Assembly: GCA_040183005.1 (NCBI GenBank)
Contig: JAMPIW010000007.1
Coordinates: 919,314-983,313, forward strand
DNA from: Gammaproteobacteria bacterium
GTDB taxonomy: Bacteria; Pseudomonadota; Gammaproteobacteria; Ga0077554; Ga007554
Direction: 5' to 3'
DNA length: 64,000 bases
Shown: positions 19,053 through 27,011 of the stretch, in pieces
Numbering within the stretch: position 1 is the first letter of the stretch
How the letters are laid out: each line of letters opens with the position of its first letter
Notes under the pieces: generated by a model
Seen by the model: the letters and a program-made list of their open reading frames with translations, nothing else
Told to the model about the DNA's origin: nothing
The model's database searches: none
Made by a program: the position numbers and the translations under genes

Positions 19053-19128
19053 GTAAGCGGCTAGCCGTCCCACCTGTAGTTTTCCGCGAAGCCCGTGCAC
19101 TCTTGCTGCTTTTTCGGAGGGACTCCAG

Positions 19129-19431
19129 ATGGCGAAGAGGCATGGGCAGGAATTCTGGCGAGAGCATCTTGAAGCCTGGCGTCGAAGTGATCTGACGCAG
19201 AGTGAATACTGTGCGAACCAAGGGTTGGGTGAGAAGGCGTTTTATCGCTGGCGGCGCAAGGAGAGGGAAGCCGTTGCATCGGCAAAGTCATCCCTCACCT
19301 TGGTGCCGGTCAGCGTGGGTGCACCGGTAACGGGGAACGTCGTACGGCTCCACAGTCCGGGCGGCTGGAGAATCGAGTTGCCGGCGGACGGGGCTCCATG
19401 GCTGGCCGACCTGTTGCGGCAACTGCCATGA
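19129..19431 (+). CDS. tnpA: IS66 accessory protein TnpA
   Basis: 100 residues with the typical start (FWREHLEAWRRSDLTQSEYC), a helix-turn-helix (YCANQGLGEKAFYRWRRKER) and a C-terminal VRLHSPGGWRIELP segment. TnpA is required together with TnpB and TnpC in three-gene IS66 elements and probably binds the element ends. Its TGA overlaps the ATG of tnpB. Confidence 0.92.
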   Translation: MAKRHGQEFWREHLEAWRRSDLTQSEYCANQGLGEKAFYRWRRKEREAVASAKSSLTLVPVSVGAPVTGNVVRLHSPGGWRIELPADGAPWLADLLRQLP

Positions 19432-19769
19432 TCCCGGCACCGACCCAAGTCTGGCTGGTGGTCGAACCGATCGACATGCGTGCCGGCATCGATGGCCTCT
19501 CCCAGCGGGTACAAAACACGCTCGGCCGGTCCCCTTGCGACGGCACGGCCTACGCCTTCCGCAACCGACGCCAGAACCGCCTCAAGCTCCTGATCTGGGA
19601 TGGCACCGGCGTCTGGCTCTGCCAGCGTCGCCTGCATCGTGGTCACTTTATCTGGCCGACATCGGACGCCACCACCTTCGCCCTCACGCCAGCACAATGG
19701 GACTGGCTGACCGCCGGTGTCGACTGGCAAAGACTCTCGGCGCCACCGCCGTCACAGTGGCAAGTGTGA
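19428..19769 (+). CDS. tnpB: IS66 Orf2 protein TnpB
   Basis: 113 residues from ATG at 19428, which overlaps the tnpA stop (ATGA). It carries the family core VWLVVEPIDMRAGIDGLS, a YAFRNRR segment where most relatives have F-RRR, and LKLLIWDGTGVWLCQRRL. The role in transposition is established genetically for IS66 elements, but its biochemistry is unclear. Confidence 0.93.
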   Translation: MIPAPTQVWLVVEPIDMRAGIDGLSQRVQNTLGRSPCDGTAYAFRNRRQNRLKLLIWDGTGVWLCQRRLHRGHFIWPTSDATTFALTPAQWDWLTAGVDWQRLSAPPPSQWQV

Positions 19770-19849
19770 GCGCGTTATTTTAGTGAATAAACAGCCTAAA
19801 ACCCTTGCCGTTACTGGCTTGCGGAGCATGCCAGTGGTAAAATACAGGC

Positions 19850-21364
19850 ATGGATTTAGCCGCCGAACTCGCCCAATTCAAGCCCGATCCCGCCTTGGCG
19901 GAATGGATAGGCAAGCTGCTCGAAAGAACCCAAAAAGATGCGCTCAAAATCCAAGCCCTGACCTTCGAGCTCGCCTACTACAAGCGCATTCGCTTTGCCA
20001 ACAAGAGTGAACAGTTCTCCTTGGAGCAGCGCGAGCTGTTCGAGGAAAGCTGGAATACCGACACCAGCGCGCTGGAAGCCGAAGTGGAACAGCTGGCATC
20101 TACCCGGCAACCCAAGCGCGAACGCGCCGGTCGCCAGCCGTTGCCGGATCATCTCCCGCGCATCGAGCACCGGCATGAGCCGGAATCGTGCACCTGCGGC
20201 CAGTGCGGCAAGGATCTGGTCAAGATCGGCGAAGACATCAGCGAGCAACTGGATGTCGAGCCCGCCCGCTTCTTCGTGCATCGCCACATTCGTCCGCAGT
20301 ATGCTTGCCGTGCTTGTGAGACCGTCAGTGCGGCGCCGATTCCGCCGGCGGTCATCGACGGCGGCATGGCGGCGCCGGGCCTGCTCACCTGGGTGATGGT
20401 CAGCAAATTCATGGATCACCTGCCTCTCTACCGGCTGGAGCAGATCGCGGCCCGCAGTGGGGTTACCCTGTCACGCTCCACCTTGGCCGAATGGGTAGGT
20501 CGCATTGGCGTGGCACTCCAGCCGCTGGCCGACCGGCTGGCCGAGAGACTCCGCCAGCGCACCGTCTTGCACGCCGACGAGACCCCAGTGCAGCAACTCG
20601 ACCCCGGACGGGGAAAAACGCTACGCGCCTTCCTCTGGGCCTACCGAAGTTGCGATCTCGAACAGGGAGACCCCCTCGTCCTCTTCGACTACCAGACCGA
20701 CCGGCGCGGCAAACATGCCAGGAACTTCCTGCAAGGCTGGAAGGGTGCCCTTATGGTCGATGATTATGCCGGCTACAAAGGCCTGTTCGCCCACGCCGTG
20801 GTGGAACTGGCGTGCCTGGCCCATGCGCGGCGGAAATTCTACGATCTGCATGCCGCCCATCAGAGTCCGATCGCGGCCGAGGCATTGAAGCGCATTGCCG
20901 GGCTCTATGCCATCGAAGATCAGGGCAGGACCCTGGGCATCGAGGATCGCCAGGCATTACGCCAGCAACACGCCAAGCCGAAGCTGGACGAATTCCATGC
21001 CTGGCTCCAGCGCACACGGCTCACCACCGCCACGGGTAGCGGCACCGCCAAGGCCATCGATTACAGCCTCAAACGCTGGGATGCAATCAAGCGCTACCTC
21101 GGGGATGGCCGTTACCCCATCGATAACAACCCGGTGGAAAATGCTATCCGTCCTATTGCGCTTGGTAAAAAGAATTGGCTGTTCACCGGCAGTGAACGCG
21201 CGGGCCGCCGCGCCGCCGCCATCCAGAGCCTGTTCGCAACGGCGAAACTCAACGGCATCGAGCCGGCTGCCTGGCTGAAGGATACGCTGGAGAAACTGCC
21301 GACCTGGCCTAACAGCCGCATTGATGAGTTGTTGCCGTTGCGGTCTGTACAGGCATCAGGCTGA
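19850..21364 (+). CDS. tnpC: IS66 transposase TnpC
   Basis: 504 residues. An N-terminal coiled-coil leader (about residues 20-75) is followed by a zinc-binding domain (CTCGQCG, CRAC), then the DDE core with LHADETPVQ, MVDDYAGYKG, HARRKFYDL and NNPVENAIRPIALGKKNWLF, and a C-terminal IS66 tail. The length is standard and the frame is intact. The sequence is only distantly related to the transposase at 2540-3991, so the two elements belong to different IS66 subgroups. Confidence 0.94.
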   Translation: MDLAAELAQFKPDPALAEWIGKLLERTQKDALKIQALTFELAYYKRIRFANKSEQFSLEQRELFEESWNTDTSALEAEVEQLASTRQPKRERAGRQPLPDHLPRIEHRHEPESCTCGQCGKDLVKIGEDISEQLDVEPARFFVHRHIRPQYACRACETVSAAPIPPAVIDGGMAAPGLLTWVMVSKFMDHLPLYRLEQIAARSGVTLSRSTLAEWVGRIGVALQPLADRLAERLRQRTVLHADETPVQQLDPGRGKTLRAFLWAYRSCDLEQGDPLVLFDYQTDRRGKHARNFLQGWKGALMVDDYAGYKGLFAHAVVELACLAHARRKFYDLHAAHQSPIAAEALKRIAGLYAIEDQGRTLGIEDRQALRQQHAKPKLDEFHAWLQRTRLTTATGSGTAKAIDYSLKRWDAIKRYLGDGRYPIDNNPVENAIRPIALGKKNWLFTGSERAGRRAAAIQSLFATAKLNGIEPAAWLKDTLEKLPTWPNSRIDELLPLRSVQASG

Positions 21365-21424
21365 ACTGTACAGGTGGAGCGGCTGGACGCTTACCGTTTT
21401 TTTCAGGTTACCTCAAGTTCTTTG

Positions 21425-21754
21425 CTAGCGACGGATCGGACTCCAATACCCCGTATAGTGGCGCACGTCCCGGTCGCTGAGGCGGCCGTTGACGTACAAC
21501 TGGTTGACCTCGCTGCGGGTAAAGACTTTGATCGTGCGCTCGTCGTCCTCGTAGCGCCATTCTCCCTGCAGCACCAATTCGAATAGCGTTACCATGATGT
21601 CGTCGAAACGGATAGCGTGGTCCTTGGCCAGACGCGCGAAATCGTCGATGCGCAGCGCTACGCCTTTTTTCTGATACTCGTCGCGGGCCAGGGCTTCCAA
21701 GGCCACGTCCCACTTGGGGATAGGCTCATTTGAGTCAGGAATTTTGTCAGTCAC
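21425..21754 (-). CDS. Small conserved-looking protein, function unknown
   Basis: 109 residues, charged and soluble, with no signal peptide or membrane helix. Visible features are a basic/acidic helical N-terminal half (EALARDEYQKKGVALRIDDFARLAKDHAIRF split over two helices) and a C-terminal VNGRLSDRDVRHYTGYWSP. It ends 30 bp from the IS66 right end, so its downstream neighbourhood was replaced by the IS. It follows the FKBP gene by 18 nt on the same strand and may be co-transcribed. I do not recognise the family. Confidence 0.65.
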   Translation of the reverse strand: MTDKIPDSNEPIPKWDVALEALARDEYQKKGVALRIDDFARLAKDHAIRFDDIMVTLFELVLQGEWRYEDDERTIKVFTRSEVNQLYVNGRLSDRDVRHYTGYWSPIRR

Positions 21755-21772
21755 GGGTCATCCTCCAGTCTG

Positions 21773-22450
21773 TTATTTGATTTCCAATAATTCGATTTCA
21801 AACACCAGCGTCTCGTTGGGGCCTATCGGGCCGCCAGCACCTTTAGGGCCGTAGGCCAGCTGGGAGGGAATGACCGCCTGCCATTTAGAACCAGTGGGCA
21901 TGAGTTGCAGCACTTCCTGCCAGCCCTTGATGACCTGGTCGACGCGGAACTTGACGGGCTGCCCGCGCTTGTAGGAACTGTCAAACTCCTCACCATTGAT
22001 AAGAGTGCCACGGTAGTTGACCATTACCGAGTCCGAAGCCTTGGGTTTCTTGCCTGTGCCAGCTTTGAGCACTTTGTACTGTATGCCACTAGCGAGCTCC
22101 GTTACGCCTGCTTGTTTTTTGTTGCTGGCCAGATAGGCCTGCCCGGCCTTCTGATTCTTACCCGCAATGGCGAGCTGTTCCTGTTCGCGCCTCTTGCTAT
22201 AAGTCTCCATGACAGCCTGCATCTGTTCCTGCGTCAATCTGGGAGGCGTGGCACTCATAGCGTCCTGAATGGCTTGATTCATGGCCTTGGTATCCACCTT
22301 CAAACCATCCTGTTTGAGGGTCATACCGAACTGATAGCCGATAACGTAGCTGAACTTCTGCTCGTCGGTACTCAGTGCTGTAGCATCCACGGCATAGCTA
22401 TTGGCACAAACAACCGCCGCAAAAGCGCCGAGCACAAATCTGATCTTCAT
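21773..22450 (-). CDS. FKBP-type peptidyl-prolyl isomerase, exported (FklB/Mip-like)
   Basis: 225 residues. A signal peptide (MKIRFVLGAFAAVVCANSYA) is followed by the FKBP N-terminal dimerisation region (FSYVIGYQFGMTLKQDG, helical to about residue 110). The C-terminal catalytic domain has VMVNYRGTLINGEEFDSSYKR (split by family residues), GWQEVLQLMPTGSKW, IPSQLAYG and LVFEIELLEIK. This is the periplasmic Mip/FkpA/FklB layout, which catalyses proline isomerisation and assists outer-membrane protein folding. It is likely the first gene of a pair with the small gene downstream. Confidence 0.93.
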   Translation of the reverse strand: MKIRFVLGAFAAVVCANSYAVDATALSTDEQKFSYVIGYQFGMTLKQDGLKVDTKAMNQAIQDAMSATPPRLTQEQMQAVMETYSKRREQEQLAIAGKNQKAGQAYLASNKKQAGVTELASGIQYKVLKAGTGKKPKASDSVMVNYRGTLINGEEFDSSYKRGQPVKFRVDQVIKGWQEVLQLMPTGSKWQAVIPSQLAYGPKGAGGPIGPNETLVFEIELLEIK

Positions 22451-22593
22451 AAATATTCCTCTGGGTAATCGTCATAATATGGTCGCCGGACTGAATAGCC
22501 CGGAACTGCGGGCTATCTTCCCATAAGTGCGCCCGTGATCCAAGGACCCACGGTATTGCATTACCATCATCAGCTTGATCGAATTTATCCTAA

Positions 22594-22675
22594 ATTGTTG
22601 ATTACGCGAAATAGGGCTCACACTGCTGTTCGTGGTGAAATTATCGAACCATGAACAGCCCTTCGACAGGCTCAA
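22594..22675. repeat. Degenerate copy of a dispersed intergenic repeat
   Basis: This stretch shares GCGAAATAG, GTTCGTGGTGA, TTATCGAACCATGAAC and CCCTTCGACAGGCTCA with the intact element at 22863-22983, in the same orientation, but its right arm is missing. It is a decayed or truncated copy of the same palindromic repeat. Confidence 0.75.
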
Positions 22676-22683
22676 TGTATAGG

Positions 22684-22862
22684 CTGGGTCCCAGGCCGGC
22701 GTAACAATGGCTTCGAGATCTTCCTGGGCGAGATCTGGGGCGATTTTGAGCAGGCAGGGGCAGGGCTGACGGCCATGCTGCGCGGCGAGGCGCCGGTTGG
22801 CGGCCTACACTTCAGCCATCTCAGCCATCAATGTGTCCAGATAATCGGCGCCCTGCAATAAA
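22684..22862 (+). other. Coding-like remnant between two repeat copies, unrecognised
   Basis: One plus-strand frame is open from about 22681 to a TAA at 22860-22862. It reads like protein (NNGFEIFLGEIWGDFEQAGA, then GLTAMLRGEAPVGGLHFSHL) but has no good start codon and is bordered by repeats on both sides. It may be the tail of a gene destroyed by rearrangement. I do not recognise the family. Confidence 0.3.
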
Positions 22863-22983
22863 CCCAGATTGTCCATTAGGCGAAATAGAGCGCACAACGC
22901 CGTTCGTGGTGAGCTTATCGAACCATGAACGGCCCTTCGACAGGCTCAGGGCGAACGGTTTTGGGACTAATGGACCATCTGGG
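22863..22983. repeat. MITE-like palindromic element with ATAAA target duplication
   Basis: The outer arms CCCAGATTGTCCATTAG (22863-22879) and CTAATGGACCATCTGGG (22967-22983) pair with one mismatch. Inside lies a second palindrome (CCGTTCG...GAGCTTATCGAA...TTCGACAGGCTC...CGAACGG). Five-base direct repeats ATAAA flank it (22858-22862 and 22984-22988). It is 121 bp with no coding capacity, consistent with a non-autonomous miniature element; the inner GACAGGCTC/GAACGG core is a widespread proteobacterial intergenic repeat type. Confidence 0.75.
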
Positions 22984-23144
22984 ATAAACGTAACCCAGGT
23001 GTATTTGGCGAGCTGATATTTTACGTTTATGACAGCAATATGCTGGCCGTTGACCCAATCTCACCTCACTTTAGGTGATAATACACCCATGCGAAACTTC
23101 AAATATTGCCAAAACATCCAAACACACGAACCAAGGGCGCCAAC

Positions 23145-23858
23145 ATGAAACCACTCTACATCTTCCGCCACCTTGAGCACGAAGGCCCCGGCTATCTCAC
23201 CGAGGTATTGGACAAGCACAATATCCCTTACCAGCTCATACGCATCGACCAGGGCGATGCCATCCCCAACAGTCTGGACAACACCAGCGGTCTGGTATTC
23301 ATGGGCGGCAATATGAGCATCAATGATCCGCTGCCATGGATCGATGAAGAGATTGCCTTGATCCGCCTCGCCGCCGAGGCAGACATGCCGATGCTAGGCC
23401 ACTGCCTGGGCGGCCAGCTCATCAGCAAGGCGCTGGGCGGCAAGGTAACGACGAATCCCGTGAAAGAGATCGGCTGGCACGCTGCGCAGAGAGTAGATAA
23501 CGCCGTGGCGCACGATTGGCTGGGTGATTTGCCCCAAGAGATGGAAATGTTCCACTGGCACGGCGAAACCTTCACCATCCCTGATGGAGCAACGCGCATC
23601 CTGCAAAGCCGATATTGCACTAACCAGGCGTTCGTCATCGGCAACATCCTCGGCCTGCAATGCCACGTAGAAATGACGCCGGACATGGTTCGTGAGTGGG
23701 CGCGTTGCTCCCCGGGTGAACTTGCCGCCCCTTCCGAGAGCGTGCAAAGCGCAGCGCAGATGACGAAGAACCTAGAGGCCCGCGTCAGCGACCTAAACGA
23801 GGTTGCAGACACGCTCTATGACCGATGGTTACAGCCTTTTCGGCGGTCTGGTGTATAA
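23145..23858 (+). CDS. Class I glutamine amidotransferase-like protein (GMP-synthase-like)
   Basis: 237 residues from ATG at 23145. The triad of class I amidotransferases is visible: nucleophile Cys87 in MLGHCLGGQL, His and Glu in LQCHVEMTPDMV, and the oxyanion segment LVFMGGNMSIND. A WHGETFTIPDGA segment is typical of the stand-alone GATase family often annotated as GMP synthase-like or peptidase C26. It probably hydrolyses a gamma-glutamyl bond or releases ammonia from glutamine; the acceptor is unknown. No synthetase partner is encoded beside it. Confidence 0.88.
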   Translation: MKPLYIFRHLEHEGPGYLTEVLDKHNIPYQLIRIDQGDAIPNSLDNTSGLVFMGGNMSINDPLPWIDEEIALIRLAAEADMPMLGHCLGGQLISKALGGKVTTNPVKEIGWHAAQRVDNAVAHDWLGDLPQEMEMFHWHGETFTIPDGATRILQSRYCTNQAFVIGNILGLQCHVEMTPDMVREWARCSPGELAAPSESVQSAAQMTKNLEARVSDLNEVADTLYDRWLQPFRRSGV

Positions 23859-23886
23859 TTCATACGATTTATGAAGGTTAATCGCC

Positions 23887-24645
23887 ATGAACAGTTACAC
23901 CAAATTTAGTTACCCTCAATTCGGGGAGTTACCCTCAAGCTTAAAAGTGTTGTATACCTGCATACTGATTATTCTCGGCATCGGCTATATATTTGCGATG
24001 ATCCAAATCTACGAGGTTCATGCCGGACGAGACGGCAAGCCCGGCATTTCGGTCAGGGATATCGTAATCGCCTATAGAGGCGACAAGTCAGCCAGCCGTA
24101 TTGAGGGGGCGCTCAATGGCCCAATGTCAGGCATGCTGCCCGCAGAAGAAAAGGCGACCATCATCGCTTGGGTCCATGATGGCGAGAAGGCGGACGTGTT
24201 CAATGAGAGGATTGAACCCATTTTAAAGGCGCGCTGCCAAGCGTGTCACAGTGGCTCCAACCCCCACATCCCCACACTGATGAGCTACGATGACGTGAAG
24301 ACCGTGGCGCAGGTCGACACAGGGGTGAGTATTGGCACATTAGTGCGGGTATCCCATATTCATCTCTTTGGATTAACCTTCATCTTTGGTTTTCTCGGCC
24401 TGGTTTTCAGCCACAGCTACATGCGTCGGCCCCATATGAAGTCAGTGATTATCGTATTGCCTTTCCTGGCGATACTGATGGATATTACGTCCTGGTGGCT
24501 GACCAAGGTGTCTGAACCCTTCGGATATGTCGTTATCGCCAGCGGCGCGCTAATGGCGTTTTCATTCACGGTTCAGTGGGTTGTGTCGTTCTACCAGATG
24601 TGGTTCTTTAAATGCCCCAGCGGGGAAGTGTGTCTTCCCAAGTAA
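23887..24645 (+). CDS. Membrane-bound monoheme cytochrome c-like protein
   Basis: 252 residues. One N-terminal membrane helix (about residues 19-42) is followed by a periplasmic region with a single c-heme site, ARCQACHSG, then a cluster of about four membrane helices containing several His residues (RVSHIHLFGL, FSHSYMRR) that could bind heme b. The C-terminus is FKCPSGEVCLPK. It is likely an electron-transfer membrane protein; relatives occur in sulfur- and metal-oxidising proteobacteria. The partner is unknown. It follows the amidotransferase gene by 28 bp. A strong hairpin lies just after its stop. Confidence 0.75.
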   Translation: MNSYTKFSYPQFGELPSSLKVLYTCILIILGIGYIFAMIQIYEVHAGRDGKPGISVRDIVIAYRGDKSASRIEGALNGPMSGMLPAEEKATIIAWVHDGEKADVFNERIEPILKARCQACHSGSNPHIPTLMSYDDVKTVAQVDTGVSIGTLVRVSHIHLFGLTFIFGFLGLVFSHSYMRRPHMKSVIIVLPFLAILMDITSWWLTKVSEPFGYVVIASGALMAFSFTVQWVVSFYQMWFFKCPSGEVCLPK

Positions 24646-24672
24646 CGCCAGTAAGAACGTAAGTACCGCAGC

Positions 24673-24701
24673 AAGGCTGAATCTCAGTGAGATTCAGCCT
24701 T
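24673..24701. terminator. Perfect 14-bp hairpin, probable bidirectional terminator
   Basis: AAGGCTGAATCTCA (24673-24686) is followed after one base by its exact complement TGAGATTCAGCCTT (24688-24701). It lies between two convergent genes and overlaps the last codons of the YqhA-family gene. No long T-run follows on either strand, so termination efficiency is uncertain. Confidence 0.65.
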
Positions 24702-25241
24702 GTCATGGGTCGGCGGATGCTCCCCCGCATGGGACAGATAAAGCGCCACCCCGAGCAGAGCAATACCCGCCGCCAGATAGAGCAAGTCCATCGGGGTTTC
24801 AAACTTCATGCGGATCGCGTGCTCAAAGTATTTTACGATCAGGATCATCAAAATCACCTTGGCAAGCCGCGATTTCAAGTCATCAAGATTGCGGATCAAC
24901 AGCACATTCGATTTCGTCTCCGCACTTTCCGCCTTGTCGATGGTGCTGATAAACAATTCATACAGCCCCAGAGAGAAGATGAGCAACACGGTGGCCAACA
25001 GATAGCCATCAACAATCTCCACGACATGGGCAATAGTGCTGCTGCGCAGGGCGCTGCGCGCCTCTCCCGCCAGATCGGGGGAGAGATATTCGCCAAGGTG
25101 GATGATCATGAAATAGGCATCGACTGTGGCGATATAAAACATCGCCAAACTTGCCACCAGGCTCGTGACCACTGCCGACAGCACGATCAGGCGGCTGTCC
25201 CACAGCAGCCCTTCAAAAACAGTTTCCAGTTTCTTTTTCAT
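24684..25241 (-). CDS. YqhA/UPF0114-family membrane protein
   Basis: 185 residues with four predicted membrane helices: SRLIVLSAVVTSLVASLAMF, TIAHVVEIVDGYLLATVLLI, a helix near LAKVILMILIVKYF, and a C-terminal LLYLAAGIALLGVALYLS. The DGYLLATVLLIFSLGLYELF segment is typical of UPF0114. The function is not established. The gene follows the LysM lipoprotein gene on the same strand with an 18-nt gap, so the two are probably co-transcribed. The 3' end is built into a hairpin. Confidence 0.85.
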   Translation of the reverse strand: MKKKLETVFEGLLWDSRLIVLSAVVTSLVASLAMFYIATVDAYFMIIHLGEYLSPDLAGEARSALRSSTIAHVVEIVDGYLLATVLLIFSLGLYELFISTIDKAESAETKSNVLLIRNLDDLKSRLAKVILMILIVKYFEHAIRMKFETPMDLLYLAAGIALLGVALYLSHAGEHPPTHDKAESH

Positions 25242-25259
25242 TATGGCGGTTGGCCGCTG

Positions 25260-26198
25260 CTACTTCCGAATAACGGCAAATACCTGACCAGGACGGATCA
25301 CATTGGTATTTTTGATCTTCTTCCTGTTGGCATGATAAATCAACGGCCATTGATGGGGATTGCCATACACTTCCGCGCGGCCCGAAATTTTCCACAAGCT
25401 GTCACCCTCCTTTACTATGTAACTGGTTAAAACAGGGCGTTTTGGCGGTGATGATGTCAGAGGGTGTATCTGCTGTGGGACGGATTTCGGCGGCATGGGC
25501 TGGGCAGCACGCAACTCTTCCAGAAGGTTCCTGCTCAATTCGTAAGATTTTTTGCCCTCTCTGTTACGGTATGCCGCCTCTGCGGACCCCAGAACAGCAC
25601 GCTGTCCTGCTGCAATATTCTGAACCGTCTTTGCGTCATCAAGTATAGATTTGGCCTTGGCCAGATAGGCGTTATTGATGTCCTGCTTCGCCCGCTGCGC
25701 AGCCTCACCAGCAAGCCTGACGGCATTCTGGTCATCATCCACCTTGGCCGCGATCTCTGCCCGCAATAGCAACCCTTGAGCCTCGGGGGACAGCGCGTCA
25801 ATCGCTGCCGCATCGCTTAGCACTGCCTTGGCAGCACTAATAGCCGAGGCCATGGCGCGCGCCTTGGTCGCTTCTTCCTTGGCGGCCAAGGCGGCTCTCT
25901 GCGCCTGAGTGAACGCACCGGCGCCCAGCTTCTCCTCTGCCTGGGAGAGCAGATTTTCCGCTCCTTCCAGAGCATCCGGCGCATGCCGAGTGGCCTCGGC
26001 CCGGCGCGCCGCATCGAGCGCCTGACGGGCATCACTCATCTCCTGGGTCGGCGGCGCGGTGGCGCAACCACTGCTGATGACCACGCCGCCTGCCAGAAAC
26101 ACCCATGCCAGCCGTTTGAGCGCGCACGCGGGGGACATCGCCGAGGGTCGTCCGCGCCACGCACCCGTACCATGAGGCTTTTTAAAACTTTGAATCAT
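25260..26198 (-). CDS. Lipoprotein with DUF4398-like helical region and C-terminal LysM domain
   Basis: 312 residues. A lipoprotein signal ends VISSGCATAPP. A long Ala/Glu-rich helical region follows (about residues 50-230: ARQALDAARRAEATRHAPDA, then LLSQAEEKLGAGAFTQAQRA), typical of DUF4398 proteins. The C-terminal LysM domain (YIVKEGDSLWKISGRAEVYG, then INK-type NRKKIKNTNVIRPGQVF) should bind peptidoglycan. It is probably an envelope structural or anchoring protein. The start at 26198 gives a long pre-sequence; a start at 26138 would give a more usual lipoprotein signal, but lacks a ribosome site. Confidence 0.82.
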   Translation of the reverse strand: MIQSFKKPHGTGAWRGRPSAMSPACALKRLAWVFLAGGVVISSGCATAPPTQEMSDARQALDAARRAEATRHAPDALEGAENLLSQAEEKLGAGAFTQAQRAALAAKEEATKARAMASAISAAKAVLSDAAAIDALSPEAQGLLLRAEIAAKVDDDQNAVRLAGEAAQRAKQDINNAYLAKAKSILDDAKTVQNIAAGQRAVLGSAEAAYRNREGKKSYELSRNLLEELRAAQPMPPKSVPQQIHPLTSSPPKRPVLTSYIVKEGDSLWKISGRAEVYGNPHQWPLIYHANRKKIKNTNVIRPGQVFAVIRK

Positions 26199-26277
26199 CG
26201 ATATACAGGCCCTTCAATCATTTGAAGAAACTATCACCCGCCCCCTAGGGTGTCAAGGAAGGGGCAGTTATGGTTAG

Positions 26278-27006
<729 letters not shown>

Positions 27007-27011
<5 letters not shown>

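Larger units (their letters stand above)
19053..21394 (+). mobile_element. IS66-family insertion sequence with tnpA, tnpB and tnpC; no target duplication
   Basis: 2342 bp. The terminal inverted repeats start GTAAGCGGCTAGCCG at the left and, on the complement, GTAAGCGTCCAGCCG at the right, and stay similar as far as CCACCTGTA. The three-gene layout is classical IS66. The flanking octamers differ (GACCCACT at 19045-19052, CGTTTTTT at 21395-21402), so this is not a simple insertion. One flank is a half EAL gene and the other an unrelated locus, which suggests deletion or recombination between two copies. Confidence 0.93.

Noticed and set aside
22594..22983. CRISPR-like repetition
   Set aside because: Only two diverged palindromic copies with no regular spacers or cas genes; they are intergenic mobile repeats.
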